From Nocardioides sp. Root240 (GTDB lineage: Bacteria; Actinomycetota; Actinomycetes; Propionibacteriales; Nocardioidaceae), in NCBI RefSeq assembly GCF_001428825.1, contig NZ_LMIT01000002.1, positions 494,737 to 553,232 on the forward strand: 58,496 nt of DNA, given 5' to 3'. The position numbers were made by a program, and so were the translations under genes. The notes beneath the pieces were generated by a model that saw only the letters and a program-made list of their open reading frames with translations, made no database searches and was not told the origin of the DNA. Shown here one piece after another: positions 8,029 to 16,178 of the stretch. The number at the start of each line of letters is the position of its first letter. Position 1 is the stretch's first letter.

Positions 8029-8915
8029 CAGGCACCCACCAGCGTCGAGAGAATGCGGGCGCGGTGCTCGGCCGGCGTGCCCCAGGCGGTGACCAGCGCG
8101 CGGATCCTGGTGATCCAGACGCTGAGGTCGAACTCCTGCGTGTAGCCGATCGCACCGTGGACCTGGAGCCCGGTGCGGGAGGCGAGGTACGCCGCGTCCG
8201 CGCAGGCGACCTTCGCCGCCGAGACCGACCGGGGGGTCGGGTCGAGGGCGGCGCCGAACACGAGCGGACGGGCGAAGTCGAGCGCGATGCGCACGTCGGC
8301 CAGGTGGTGCTTGATCGCCTGGTAGGAGCCGATCTCGCGACCGAACTGCTTGCGCTGCTTGACGTAGGTGACCGCGTCGGCGAGCACCCGCTCGCCCGCT
8401 CCGAGGAGCTGGGCGGCGGTGGCCAGCACCGCGAGGTCGTACGCCGCCGCGAGGTCGCCGTGCTCGACGGTCCCACCCGGGGTGACGTCGAACAGGTGGC
8501 GGCTGCGGTCGACCGACACGTACGCAGCTCCAGCGGTCGCCGTGTGCAGGGCGCTGTCGACCGCGACGTACACCTCGTCCGCGATGTCGGCGTCCAGGGC
8601 GCGGGGCGCGGCGACGGTGCCGATGCCCTCGACCTCGCGGCCGAGCGCGACGGGGAGGTAGGCCGCCGACTCGACCCACGGGCCGGGGACGGCGTGGCGG
8701 CCGAGCGCCTCGAACGCGATGCAGACCTCGACCGGGGTGGCCTCGGTGGCCAGCATGGTGACGCCCTGCTCGGCGAGCCGCTGCCAGAGCTTGAGTCCGG
8801 CGTCGTGGTCGCCGTCGGCCCAGGCGCGGGCTGCGGCGACGGTGTCGGCGGCGGCGAGGAGGGACTCCAGCGAGGCCGCGAAGTCCCGCTGGTCGGTGGT
8901 GAGCTCGAACCTCAA
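8028..8915 (-). CDS. fadE32: Acyl-CoA dehydrogenase, FadE32-like subunit
   Basis: 295 residues from a TTG start at 8915 that overlaps the fadE31 stop (TTGA). ACAD signatures remain in the C-terminal half (KQFGREIGSYQAIKHHLADV, LQVHGAIGYTQEFDLSVW), while the N-terminal domain is reduced and the GTxEIQ tail is absent. This is typical of the small subunits of heteromeric steroid ACADs. FadE32 is reported to act late in HIP degradation, on a monocyclic/linear CoA ester (MOODA-CoA) after both rings are opened. It is translationally coupled to both neighbours. Confidence 0.82.
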   Translation of the reverse strand: MRFELTTDQRDFAASLESLLAAADTVAAARAWADGDHDAGLKLWQRLAEQGVTMLATEATPVEVCIAFEALGRHAVPGPWVESAAYLPVALGREVEGIGTVAAPRALDADIADEVYVAVDSALHTATAGAAYVSVDRSRHLFDVTPGGTVEHGDLAAAYDLAVLATAAQLLGAGERVLADAVTYVKQRKQFGREIGSYQAIKHHLADVRIALDFARPLVFGAALDPTPRSVSAAKVACADAAYLASRTGLQVHGAIGYTQEFDLSVWITRIRALVTAWGTPAEHRARILSTLVGA

Positions 8916-10072
8916 CGCTGCAGTCCCTTCGGTTCGCGCGGGAGGCCCAGGATGCGCTCCGCGATGATGTTGCGCTGGATCTCGTTGGTGCCGGCGTAGA
9001 TGGGGCCGGACAGCGAGAAGGTGTAGCCGTCGAGCCAGGTCGACTCGAGCTCGGCATCAGGGCCGAGGAGGTCGAGGGCGGTCTCGTGCAGGGCGACGTC
9101 GAGCTCGCTCCACCACACCTTGTTGACCGAACCGGCCGCGCCGATGTCACCGCCGTCCTTGAGCCGGGAGACGGTGCCCCACGTGTAGAGGCGGTAGGCC
9201 TCGGCCTTGATCCACGCGTCGACGACGCCGTCGGTCGCCGCGGTGCGGTTCGGGCCCTCGGGCGTCTCGTCGTACAGCGCCAGGAGGCGATCGGCGGCGG
9301 CGGTGAACCGGCCGGGGGAGCGCAGCGACAGTCCGCGCTCGTTGCCGGCGGTGCTCATCGCGACCCGCCAGCCGTCGCCCGGCGCGCCGAGCACGTCGGC
9401 GTCGGGCACGAAGACGTCGTCGAAGAAGACCTCCGCGAAGCCGGCCTCGCCGTCGAGCTGTGCGATCGGCCGGACCGTGACGCCGTCGGCGTCGAGCGGG
9501 AAGAGAAAGTACGTCAGGCCGGCGTGCTTCAGCGCCTCCGGGTCGCTACGGAACAGCCCGAAGCCCCAGTGGGCGAGCGCGGCGCGCGAGCACCAGATCT
9601 TCTGGCCGTTGAGGACCCAGCCGCCGCGGTCGTCGTCACGCCGGGCCGTCGACTTCAGCGAGGCGAGGTCGGAGCCTGCCTCGGGCTCGCTCCAGCACTG
9701 CGCCCAGACCTTGTCGCCGGTCGCCATCGACGGCAGGAACCGGTCCTGCTGCTCCTGGGTGCCGTGCTCGAAGAGGATGGGGGAGAGCAGGAAGATGCCG
9801 TTCTGGCCGACCCGCAGCGGCGCGCCGGCGCGGTAGTACTCCTCCTCGAAGATGATCCACTCGACCAGCGACGCCGCGCGGCCGTGGTACTCCTCGGGCC
9901 AGGACACGACCGACCAGCGGGCGGCGGACAGCTTCGCCTCCCACTGCCGGTGCAGCTCGAAGCCCTCGGGGGTGTCGAGCGACGGCAGCGGCTCGGCCGG
10001 GACGTTCTCCGCGAGCCAGGCGCGGGCCTCGGCCTGGAAGGCCAGCTCGGAGTTGCTCAGTTCCAGGTCCAC
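8912..10072 (-). CDS. fadE31: Acyl-CoA dehydrogenase, FadE31-like full-length subunit
   Basis: 386 residues, a complete ACAD: FAD/substrate segment QCWSEPEAGSDLASL near residue 125, KIWCSRAA near 160 and C-terminal YAGTNEIQRNIIAERILGLP. As the full-length member it probably supplies the FAD-anchoring half to heteromers with FadE32 and/or FadE33. The GTG start at 10072 lies one base after the fadD3 stop, so it is cotranscribed from the KstR2-type promoter upstream of fadD3. Confidence 0.85.
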   Translation of the reverse strand: MDLELSNSELAFQAEARAWLAENVPAEPLPSLDTPEGFELHRQWEAKLSAARWSVVSWPEEYHGRAASLVEWIIFEEEYYRAGAPLRVGQNGIFLLSPILFEHGTQEQQDRFLPSMATGDKVWAQCWSEPEAGSDLASLKSTARRDDDRGGWVLNGQKIWCSRAALAHWGFGLFRSDPEALKHAGLTYFLFPLDADGVTVRPIAQLDGEAGFAEVFFDDVFVPDADVLGAPGDGWRVAMSTAGNERGLSLRSPGRFTAAADRLLALYDETPEGPNRTAATDGVVDAWIKAEAYRLYTWGTVSRLKDGGDIGAAGSVNKVWWSELDVALHETALDLLGPDAELESTWLDGYTFSLSGPIYAGTNEIQRNIIAERILGLPREPKGLQR

Positions 10073-10073
10073 G

Positions 10074-11540
10074 TCAGTTCTTCCTCAACTCGGTCTTGAG
10101 CACCTTGCCGGACAGGTTGCGCGGCAGCACGTCGATCGACTCGACGAAGCGCGGCACCTTGAAGTTCGCGAGGCGGGTCCTGGCGAAGGCGAGGACCTCC
10201 TCGGCCGGGGCCGAGCCCACGACGTACGCCTTGCCGACCTCGCCCATCCGCTCGTCGGGTACGCCGACCACGGCGACGTCGTCGACACCGTCGAGCCGCA
10301 TCAGCACCTGCTCGACCTCGGCGGGGTACACGTTGAAGCCGCCGGAGATGTACATGTCCTTGAGCCGGTCGGTGATCCGCAGGTTGCCGGCCCCGTCGAG
10401 CACGCCGACGTCACCGGTGTGCAGCCAGCCGTCGGCGTCGATCGCCTCGGCGGTGGCCGCCGGGTCGTCGAGGTAGCCGAGCATCACGAACTCGCCGCGC
10501 ACCAGCAGCTCGCCGGCTTCACCCGGGGACGCAGCGTCGATGCGGGTCTCCATGCCCGGGATCGCGCGGCCGCAGGTGGTCGCGACCAGCTCGGCGTCGT
10601 CGCCGTTGCGCGCCATGGTCACCACGACCGCCTCGGTCATGCCGAACGCGGTGACGACCTGGTCGATGCCGAGCTCCTCGCGCATCCGCTCGATCAGCAC
10701 CACGGGGACGACGGCCGCGCCGGTCACCGCGAGCCGCAGGCTCGACAGGTCGCGCTCCTCGCGGCCGGGTGCGGTCAGCAGCGACTGGTAGACGGCCGGC
10801 GCACCGGGCAGCACGCTGATCCGCTCGGACTCGATGAGGTCCATCGTGCGCTCGAGGTCGAAGGTGGCCAACGGGTAGAGCGTCGCGCCCGTGGTCAGTC
10901 CGGTGACGATGCCGACCTTGTAGCCGAAGGAGTGGAAGAACGGGTTCACCACGAGGTAGCGGTCCGCGGCGGTGACCCCGCCGAGCTCGCCCCAGGCACG
11001 CGCGACGCCGACCGTCTGGCGGTGGGCGCTCATGGCGCCCTTGGGGCGGCCCGTCGTACCGGAGGTGAAGAGGATGTCCGCGACGTCGTCCGGGCCGACC
11101 TCGTCGTCGAAGGGCGCACCCGACGGCAGGTCCGCGGCAGTCACCGACGCCAGCGTGACCACGGAGCGGGACACGCCCTCGGCGCGCAGCTCGTCGATCT
11201 GGTGGCGGCCCAGGAAGCCGTCCTCGACGACGACCAGTGCGGCGCCGACGCGCTCGACGATCTCGGCGACCTCGGCCCCGAGGTAGCGGGTGTTGGCGGG
11301 CACCAGCGTCGCGCCCGACCACGACACGGCGAGCGCGGCGATCACCCAGGCGGTGCTGTTGGGCGCCCACAGGACGATCCGGTCGCCGCGGCGCACGCCG
11401 GCGTCGCGGTAGGCGGAGGCGGTCCGCTCGACCCGGTCGAGCAGGTCGGCGAAGGTGAGGACCTGGTCGTTCTCGACGTAGGCCGGTCGGTCGCCGTACC
11501 GCTGGGCGGCGTCGCGCAGGACGGCGGGAATCGTGTCCAT
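10074..11540 (-). CDS. fadD3: HIP-CoA ligase (acyl-CoA synthetase)
   Basis: 488 residues, an ANL-superfamily ligase. The P-loop-like motif TSGTTGRPKG is near residue 158, the hinge motif DRLKDMYISGGFNVYPAEVE near 390, and the catalytic Lys lies in LSGKVLK near the C-terminus. FadD3 adenylates and thioesterifies HIP, the acid released by HsaD, committing rings C/D to degradation. ATG 11540 is chosen because TAGGGT lies exactly six bases upstream, giving a leaderless mRNA; a GTG at 11546 would sit in the untranscribed gap. It heads fadD3-fadE31-32-33. Confidence 0.9.
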   Translation of the reverse strand: MDTIPAVLRDAAQRYGDRPAYVENDQVLTFADLLDRVERTASAYRDAGVRRGDRIVLWAPNSTAWVIAALAVSWSGATLVPANTRYLGAEVAEIVERVGAALVVVEDGFLGRHQIDELRAEGVSRSVVTLASVTAADLPSGAPFDDEVGPDDVADILFTSGTTGRPKGAMSAHRQTVGVARAWGELGGVTAADRYLVVNPFFHSFGYKVGIVTGLTTGATLYPLATFDLERTMDLIESERISVLPGAPAVYQSLLTAPGREERDLSSLRLAVTGAAVVPVVLIERMREELGIDQVVTAFGMTEAVVVTMARNGDDAELVATTCGRAIPGMETRIDAASPGEAGELLVRGEFVMLGYLDDPAATAEAIDADGWLHTGDVGVLDGAGNLRITDRLKDMYISGGFNVYPAEVEQVLMRLDGVDDVAVVGVPDERMGEVGKAYVVGSAPAEEVLAFARTRLANFKVPRFVESIDVLPRNLSGKVLKTELRKN

Positions 11541-11546
11541 GGCCAC

Positions 11547-11569
11547 ACCCTACCAAGCATTTGCTTGGT
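11547..11569 (-). promoter_or_regulatory. KstR2-type operator and -10 of fadD3
   Basis: ACCAAGCATTTGCTTGGT at 11552-11569 is a near-perfect inverted repeat (ACCAAG-N6-CTTGGT). On the reverse strand its last T begins TAGGGT (11552-11547), a -10 hexamer six bases from the fadD3 ATG. A repressor on this box would block the promoter. The same 18-mer recurs at 24549 and, with one change, at 13535, each time at HIP-catabolic genes. Confidence 0.78.
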
Positions 11570-11582
11570 TCGCCCTCCGCTG

Positions 11583-12995
11583 TCAGGCGACGGGCTCCGG
11601 CACGATCGCGCGGGCCGGCGCACGGACGCCCTCGATGGCCACCGCGACGAGCGCCGCGATTCCGGAGGCGATGGCGATGAACACCCAGCCCGAGCGCACG
11701 TCGTCCAGCGTGAGCGGACCGCTGCCCAGCAGGCCGACGAGGATGCTGACGCCCAACGCCAGGCCCACCTGGCGGGCCATGCTCGAGAGGCCGGAGCCGG
11801 TCGAGGCCTGCTCGGGCGGCAGGGCGGACGTGGCGGCCGCGACCAGGTTCGGCATCGCGAGGCCGACCCCCACTCCGCCGAGCAACCAGCCCGGCAGGAA
11901 GGTGGTGAGGTACGACGGGTCGGTCGAGATGACCATCGACTGCCAGAGCGCGGCGACGCCGAAGGCGATGCTGCCTGCCGCGATGAGGCGACCCGGCCGG
12001 ACCCTCGGCAGCAGTCGGGCCGCGAGGAGGGAGGCGACCGGCACCATCACCGGACCTGCTGCGACGGCGAGCCCGGTGCGCAGGGCCGAGTAGTCCCAGG
12101 CGTTCTGCATCCACAGGATCCCGAGCAGCAGGGACGAGCCGAACGCGGTGTTGAAGGCCAGGGCGGCGAGGTTCGCCCAGCGGACCGGGCGGATGCGCAG
12201 CAGCGCGGGGTCGATGACGGGCGCGGTGTGTCGCGCGCTCACGGCGACGAAGCCGCTCACGAGGAGCACGGCGGCGGCGAACGAGCCGAGCACGCCGGGC
12301 GAGGTCCATCCCCAGTCGTTGCCCTGGACCAGTCCGAGGATGAGTGCACCGATTCCTCCGGCGATCAGGGCCGCCCCCGCCAGATCGGGGTGAGGTGCCC
12401 CCTCATTGTGACGCACGTCCGGCACGAAGCGCAGCGAGGCGAGCGCGAGGGCCGCGCCGATCGGGACGTTGATCCAGAACGCCCAGTGCCACGAGACCTG
12501 CACCAGGACGCCACCGGCTGCCGGGCCGAGAGCAGCGGCGACGGCGCTCGCCAGGGCCCAGAGCCGGGCGCCCGCGGCTCGCTTCTCCGGCGGCAGGGCG
12601 CCGAGCAGGAGGCCGAGGCTCGCGGGGGTCATGGCTGCGGCGCCGACGGCCTGGAGCACCCGGAACGCGACCAGCGTCCACACGTCGTCCGCGAACCCGC
12701 AGGCCAGGCTCGCCGCGGCGAAGACCACCACGCCGGCGACGAAGCCGGTCCTGCGCCCGTAGCGGTCGGTCAGCCGGCCCATCGGGATGAGGAGGGCTGC
12801 GAAGACCACGGCATAGCCGTTGAGGATCCAGCTGAGCTGGCCGAGCGTCGGCGGCGTGCCGTCGGCGGCGAAGTCGCGCCCGATGTCGTCGAAGGCCACG
12901 TTGACGATGAACAGGTCGAGGCCGGCGAGGAAGGTCGCGCCGGTCAGCAGTGCGGTGACCAGCCCGACACGGGGGGTCTGGCTTTGTGTGGACAT
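11583..12995 (-). CDS. MFS drug/proton antiporter, DHA2 (14-TM) type
   Basis: 470 residues with about 14 hydrophobic segments. Helix 1 carries the DHA2-type LDLFIVNVAF signature, the loop 2-3 motif is GRLTDRYGRR (motif A), and the helix 5 region has ALGPAAGGVL (motif C-like). Such proteins export drugs or toxic metabolites at the inner membrane. It is divergent from the HxlR gene at 13055; TACGGT lies six bases before its ATG, so it looks leaderless. It interrupts fadD3 and fadE30, which are adjacent in mycobacteria. No KstR2-type box is at its own promoter. Substrate unknown. Confidence 0.85.
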   Translation of the reverse strand: MSTQSQTPRVGLVTALLTGATFLAGLDLFIVNVAFDDIGRDFAADGTPPTLGQLSWILNGYAVVFAALLIPMGRLTDRYGRRTGFVAGVVVFAAASLACGFADDVWTLVAFRVLQAVGAAAMTPASLGLLLGALPPEKRAAGARLWALASAVAAALGPAAGGVLVQVSWHWAFWINVPIGAALALASLRFVPDVRHNEGAPHPDLAGAALIAGGIGALILGLVQGNDWGWTSPGVLGSFAAAVLLVSGFVAVSARHTAPVIDPALLRIRPVRWANLAALAFNTAFGSSLLLGILWMQNAWDYSALRTGLAVAAGPVMVPVASLLAARLLPRVRPGRLIAAGSIAFGVAALWQSMVISTDPSYLTTFLPGWLLGGVGVGLAMPNLVAAATSALPPEQASTGSGLSSMARQVGLALGVSILVGLLGSGPLTLDDVRSGWVFIAIASGIAALVAVAIEGVRAPARAIVPEPVA

Positions 12996-13001
12996 AGCCA
13001 G

Positions 13002-13047
13002 ACCGTAGGACCCTGACTATGGAAATGGCAAGTCAGATCGCTAGGGT
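13002..13047. promoter_or_regulatory. Divergent promoter region with inverted repeat, MFS / hxlR
   Basis: Two -10 hexamers face outward: TACGGT (13007-13002, reverse) for the MFS gene and TAGGGT (13042-13047) for the regulator. Between them CTGACT at 13013-13018 and AGTCAG at 13031-13036 form an inverted repeat with a 12-base spacer. Its position suits an operator for the HxlR-family protein encoded alongside, which would control both genes. Binding is inferred from geometry. Confidence 0.5.
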
Positions 13048-13054
13048 GGTGGGC

Positions 13055-13531
13055 ATGAGCATGCAAGTGGCCGGGGGACTGGCGCGGCGGGGCGACGTCC
13101 CGCTGGGCGCGGCCTGCCCGATCGATCGCGCGATGGGACTGCTCGGCAACCGGACGTCGATGCTGCTGCTGCGCGAGGTCTTCTACGGCGCGCGTCGGTT
13201 CGAGCAGCTCGTGCGACGGGTCGGCGTGACCGACGCAGTGGCCGCGCAGCGGCTGCGGGAGCTCGTCGCCGCGGGCGTGCTGGCCAAGCAGCCCTACCGC
13301 GAGCCCGGCCAGCGCACGCGTCAGGAGTACGTGCTGACCGAGTCCGGCGCGGCGCTCGCGCCGATCCTGGCGGGCCTGCTCGAGTGGGGGCGCACCCACC
13401 TGCCCGACGACCGCAGCCACGTCGCGCTCAGCCACGCCGAGTGCGGGGCTCCGGTCCACGTGGCCCTGCGGTGCGACGCCGGGCACGACGTACCGGAGTC
13501 GGAGGTCGTGGTCACCGGACGACGCGGCTGA
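13055..13531 (+). CDS. HxlR-family transcriptional regulator
   Basis: About 158 residues. The HxlR winged-helix domain is clear: a CPIDRAMGLLGNRTSMLLLREVF segment (too long to quote in full here) near residues 20-42 with the usual N-terminal Cys, then RFEQLVRRVGV, RLRELVAAGVL and the wing RQEYVLTESG. A C-terminal extension has C..H-type residues (HAECG, RCDAGH). Family members often sense electrophiles or redox state through the conserved Cys. ATG 13055 is seven bases after TAGGGT, so the mRNA is probably leaderless. It likely controls the divergent MFS gene and itself. Confidence 0.85.
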   Translation: MSMQVAGGLARRGDVPLGAACPIDRAMGLLGNRTSMLLLREVFYGARRFEQLVRRVGVTDAVAAQRLRELVAAGVLAKQPYREPGQRTRQEYVLTESGAALAPILAGLLEWGRTHLPDDRSHVALSHAECGAPVHVALRCDAGHDVPESEVVVTGRRG

Positions 13532-13534
13532 CCG

Positions 13535-13557
13535 AACAAGCATTTGCTTGGTATGCT
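13535..13557 (+). promoter_or_regulatory. KstR2-type operator and -10 of fadE30
   Basis: AACAAGCATTTGCTTGGT at 13535-13552 matches the operators at 11552 and 24549 except for its second base. Its terminal T starts TATGCT (13552-13557), a -10 hexamer six bases before the GTG of fadE30. Repressor binding would occlude the promoter of fadE30-ipdF-kstR2-fadA6, giving autoregulation of kstR2. Confidence 0.78.
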
Positions 13558-13563
13558 CCCGGG

Positions 13564-14769
13564 GTGGACCTGACCGAGAGTGCCGACGACCGCGCCTTCC
13601 GTGAGGAGGTGCGCACCTGGCTGGCCGATCACCTGACCGGCGAGTGGGCCGCGCTGCGCGGCCTCGGCGGCCCGGGGCGCGAGCACGAGGCGCACGACGA
13701 GCGGCTGGCGTGGAACCGCCACCTCGCTGAGCACGGTTGGACGGCCGTCGGCTGGCCGACCGAGCACGGTGGCCGCGGGCTCTCGCTGTGGCAGCAGGTG
13801 ATCTTCCACGAGGAGTACGCGCGGGCCGACGCGCCTGCCGGCGTCAACCACCTCGGCGAGCAGCTGCTCGGCCCGACCCTGATCGCGTTCGGCACCGAGG
13901 AGCAGAAGGCCCGCTTCCTGCCGGAGATCGTCGCCGTCCGCGAGCTGTGGGCGCAGGGCTACTCCGAGCCGAACGCCGGCTCCGACCTCGCCAACGTGCA
14001 GACCCGCGCGCGGCGCGACGAGAGCACGGGCGAGTGGGTGATCGACGGGCAGAAGGTGTGGACCTCGCTCGCGCACCTGTCCGACTGGTGCTTCGTCGTC
14101 GCCCGCACCGAAGCGGGCTCGACCCGCCATCACGGCCTGTCCTTCCTCCTGGTCCCGCTCGACCAGGAGGGCGTCGAGGTCCGGCCGATCGAGCAGCTGA
14201 CCGGCGGCTCGGAGTTCAACGAGGTCTTCTTCACCGGCGCCCGTACGGCGGGCGACCTCGTCGTGGGCGAGCCCGGCCGCGGCTGGGGCGTGGCGATGGG
14301 CCTGCTCGGCTTCGAGCGCGGCGTGTCGACGCTCGGCCAGACCGTCGGCTTCGCCCGCGAGCTCGACACCGTGATCGACCGGGCGAAGGCCAACGGCTCG
14401 ATCGACGACCCGGTCGTCCGCGACCGGCTGGCCCGGATGAAGTCGGAGCTGGCCGTGATCCGCAGCTTCGCGCTCCGCTCGCTCGCCCTCGTCGAGGGCG
14501 GCCAGGACTCCGCAGCGGGCAACGGTGCGGGCTCGATCTTCAAGCTGGCGTGGGCCAACTGGCACCGCGACCTCGGCGAGGTGGCGATGGACGTCGCCGG
14601 CGCCGACGGGCTGCTGGCCCGGCCGACCGGGGGCTACGACCTCGACGACCACCAGCGGCTCTTCCTCTTCTCGCGCGCCGACACCCTCTACGGCGGCAGC
14701 GACGAGGTCCAGAAGAACATCCTCGCCGAGCGTGTGCTCGGCCTTCCCCGTGAACCGAGAGGTGCCTGA
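13564..14769 (+). CDS. fadE30: Acyl-CoA dehydrogenase FadE30
   Basis: 401 residues, a full-length ACAD: YSEPNAGSDLANVQ near 135, KVWTSLAHL near 163 and C-terminal YGGSDEVQKNILAERVLGLP. FadE30 is assigned to the first beta-oxidation step on the propionate side chain of HIP-CoA. The GTG at 13564 is chosen because TATGCT lies exactly six bases upstream, predicting a leaderless transcript, and because residues 1-10 (VDLTESADDR) are typical of ACAD starts. It leads an operon with ipdF, kstR2 and fadA6, in the gene order of mycobacteria. Confidence 0.87.
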   Translation: MDLTESADDRAFREEVRTWLADHLTGEWAALRGLGGPGREHEAHDERLAWNRHLAEHGWTAVGWPTEHGGRGLSLWQQVIFHEEYARADAPAGVNHLGEQLLGPTLIAFGTEEQKARFLPEIVAVRELWAQGYSEPNAGSDLANVQTRARRDESTGEWVIDGQKVWTSLAHLSDWCFVVARTEAGSTRHHGLSFLLVPLDQEGVEVRPIEQLTGGSEFNEVFFTGARTAGDLVVGEPGRGWGVAMGLLGFERGVSTLGQTVGFARELDTVIDRAKANGSIDDPVVRDRLARMKSELAVIRSFALRSLALVEGGQDSAAGNGAGSIFKLAWANWHRDLGEVAMDVAGADGLLARPTGGYDLDDHQRLFLFSRADTLYGGSDEVQKNILAERVLGLPREPRGA

Positions 14770-14773
14770 ACCC

Positions 14774-15577
14774 ATGACGGCGATGCGACCCGAGCAGCCC
14801 ACCCCCGACTACGTCCCCGGCCACGACCTGCTGGCGGGCAAGGTCGTCGTGGTCACCGCCGCCGCGGGTGCCGGCATCGGCGCGGCCGTCGTACGACGAG
14901 TGCTGGAGGAGGGAGCGAAGGCGGTCGTCTTCAGCGACACCCACGAGCGTCGCCTCGCCGAGGCCGAGGAGGCGCTGGCCGCCGAGTTCGGCGCCGACCG
15001 CGTGCGCCAGCTGGTCTGCAACGTCACCAAGGAGGAGGACATCACCGCCCTCCTCGACGCGGCGGAGGAGTTCGGTGGCGTCGACATCATGATCAACAAC
15101 GCCGGCCTGGGTGGCACCGACTCAATCCTCGAGGTCACCGACGAGACCTGGAACCGGGTCATCGACATCACCCTCACCGGCACCATGCGCGCCACCCGTG
15201 CCGCCGGCCAGCGCTTCGTCGCGGCGGGCAGGAAGGGCGTGATCATCAACAACGCCTCCGTCATCGGCTGGCGTGCGCAGGAGGGCCAGGCCCACTACGC
15301 CGCGGCCAAGGCCGGGGTCATGGCGCTGACCCGTTGCTCGGCGCTCGACCTCGCCCCGCACGGCATCCGCGTCAACGCGGTCTCGCCGAGCCTGGCGATG
15401 CATCCCTTCCTCGAGAAGGTCACCTCGCCCGAGCTGCTGGTGGAGCTCAAGCAGCGCGAGGCTTTTGGCCGCGCCGCCGCGCCGTGGGAGGTTGCGAACG
15501 TGATGGTGTTCCTCGCGAGCGACTACTCGTCGTACCTGACCGGTGAGGTGATCAGTGTCAGCAGCCAGCACGCCTGA
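14774..15577 (+). CDS. ipdF: SDR oxidoreductase, 5-hydroxy-HIP-CoA dehydrogenase type
   Basis: 267 residues, classical short-chain dehydrogenase. The cofactor motif TAAAGAGIG is near residues 28-36, NNAG near 107, and the catalytic set is Ser in NNASVIGW with YAAAK (about residues 175-179). Position between fadE30 and kstR2 matches Rv3559c/IpdF, which oxidises the 5-hydroxyl of 5OH-HIP-CoA to HIP-CoA. ATG 14774 lies four bases after the fadE30 stop. The 3' end overlaps kstR2 by 23 bases. Confidence 0.82.
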   Translation: MTAMRPEQPTPDYVPGHDLLAGKVVVVTAAAGAGIGAAVVRRVLEEGAKAVVFSDTHERRLAEAEEALAAEFGADRVRQLVCNVTKEEDITALLDAAEEFGGVDIMINNAGLGGTDSILEVTDETWNRVIDITLTGTMRATRAAGQRFVAAGRKGVIINNASVIGWRAQEGQAHYAAAKAGVMALTRCSALDLAPHGIRVNAVSPSLAMHPFLEKVTSPELLVELKQREAFGRAAAPWEVANVMVFLASDYSSYLTGEVISVSSQHA

Positions 15578-16178
15578 GGGCGGCACGCCCAGTCGCCGCG
15601 AGCAGCTGCTCGCGATCGCGGCCGAGCAGTTCGCCGAGAAGGGATTCCGCAACACGACGGTGCGCGACATCGCGGATGCCGCAGGCATCCTGTCGGGCAG
15701 CCTCTACCACCACTTCGACTCCAAGGAGTCGATGGTCGACGAGATCCTGATCCCGTTCCAGGAGGAGCTCTTCGGCAAGTACGACGAGATCCTCGCCAGC
15801 GGCGACGACGCCCGCACCAAGCTGGAGCGGGCCGTCCGGGTCTCCTTCGAGGCGATCGACCAGCACCCGCACGAGGTCGCGATCTTCCAGAACGACGCCG
15901 ACCACCTCGGCTCGTTCGAGCGGTTCGGCTACCTCGCCGACCGCAACGCGCAGTCCCGGCAGGTCTGGGTGAGCCTCCTCGAGGAGGGCGTCCGCGCCGG
16001 CGTGCTGCGCGCGGACCTCGACGTCACGCTGACCTACCGCTTCATCCGCGACACCGTGTGGGTCGCCGTCCGGTGGTACCGCCCCGGACGCGGCCTGAGC
16101 CACACGACCGTCGCCGACCAGTACGTGCGGATCCTGCTCGACGGGATCGCCATCGACGAAGGGAAGTCCCATGGCTGA
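15555..16178 (+). CDS. kstR2: TetR-family repressor KstR2
   Basis: 207 residues. The TetR HTH is at about 15-60: RREQLLAIAAEQFAEKGFRN, TTVRDIADAAGI and the YHHFDSKE end, then a helical ligand domain. Family knowledge: KstR2 represses the HIP (ring C/D) regulon and is released by HIP-CoA. Its place inside fadE30-ipdF-kstR2-fadA6, next to the boxes at 11552, 13535 and 24549, supports the call. The GTG start lies 23 bases inside ipdF, and the stop overlaps fadA6 by eight bases, so the operon is tightly coupled and autoregulated. Confidence 0.87.
   Translation: MSAASTPEGGTPSRREQLLAIAAEQFAEKGFRNTTVRDIADAAGILSGSLYHHFDSKESMVDEILIPFQEELFGKYDEILASGDDARTKLERAVRVSFEAIDQHPHEVAIFQNDADHLGSFERFGYLADRNAQSRQVWVSLLEEGVRAGVLRADLDVTLTYRFIRDTVWVAVRWYRPGRGLSHTTVADQYVRILLDGIAIDEGKSHG

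Noticed and set aside
9852..13016. Open forward frame of about 1050 codons
   Set aside because: Antisense to fadD3 and the MFS gene, which have full motifs; the forward product has no recognisable domain.
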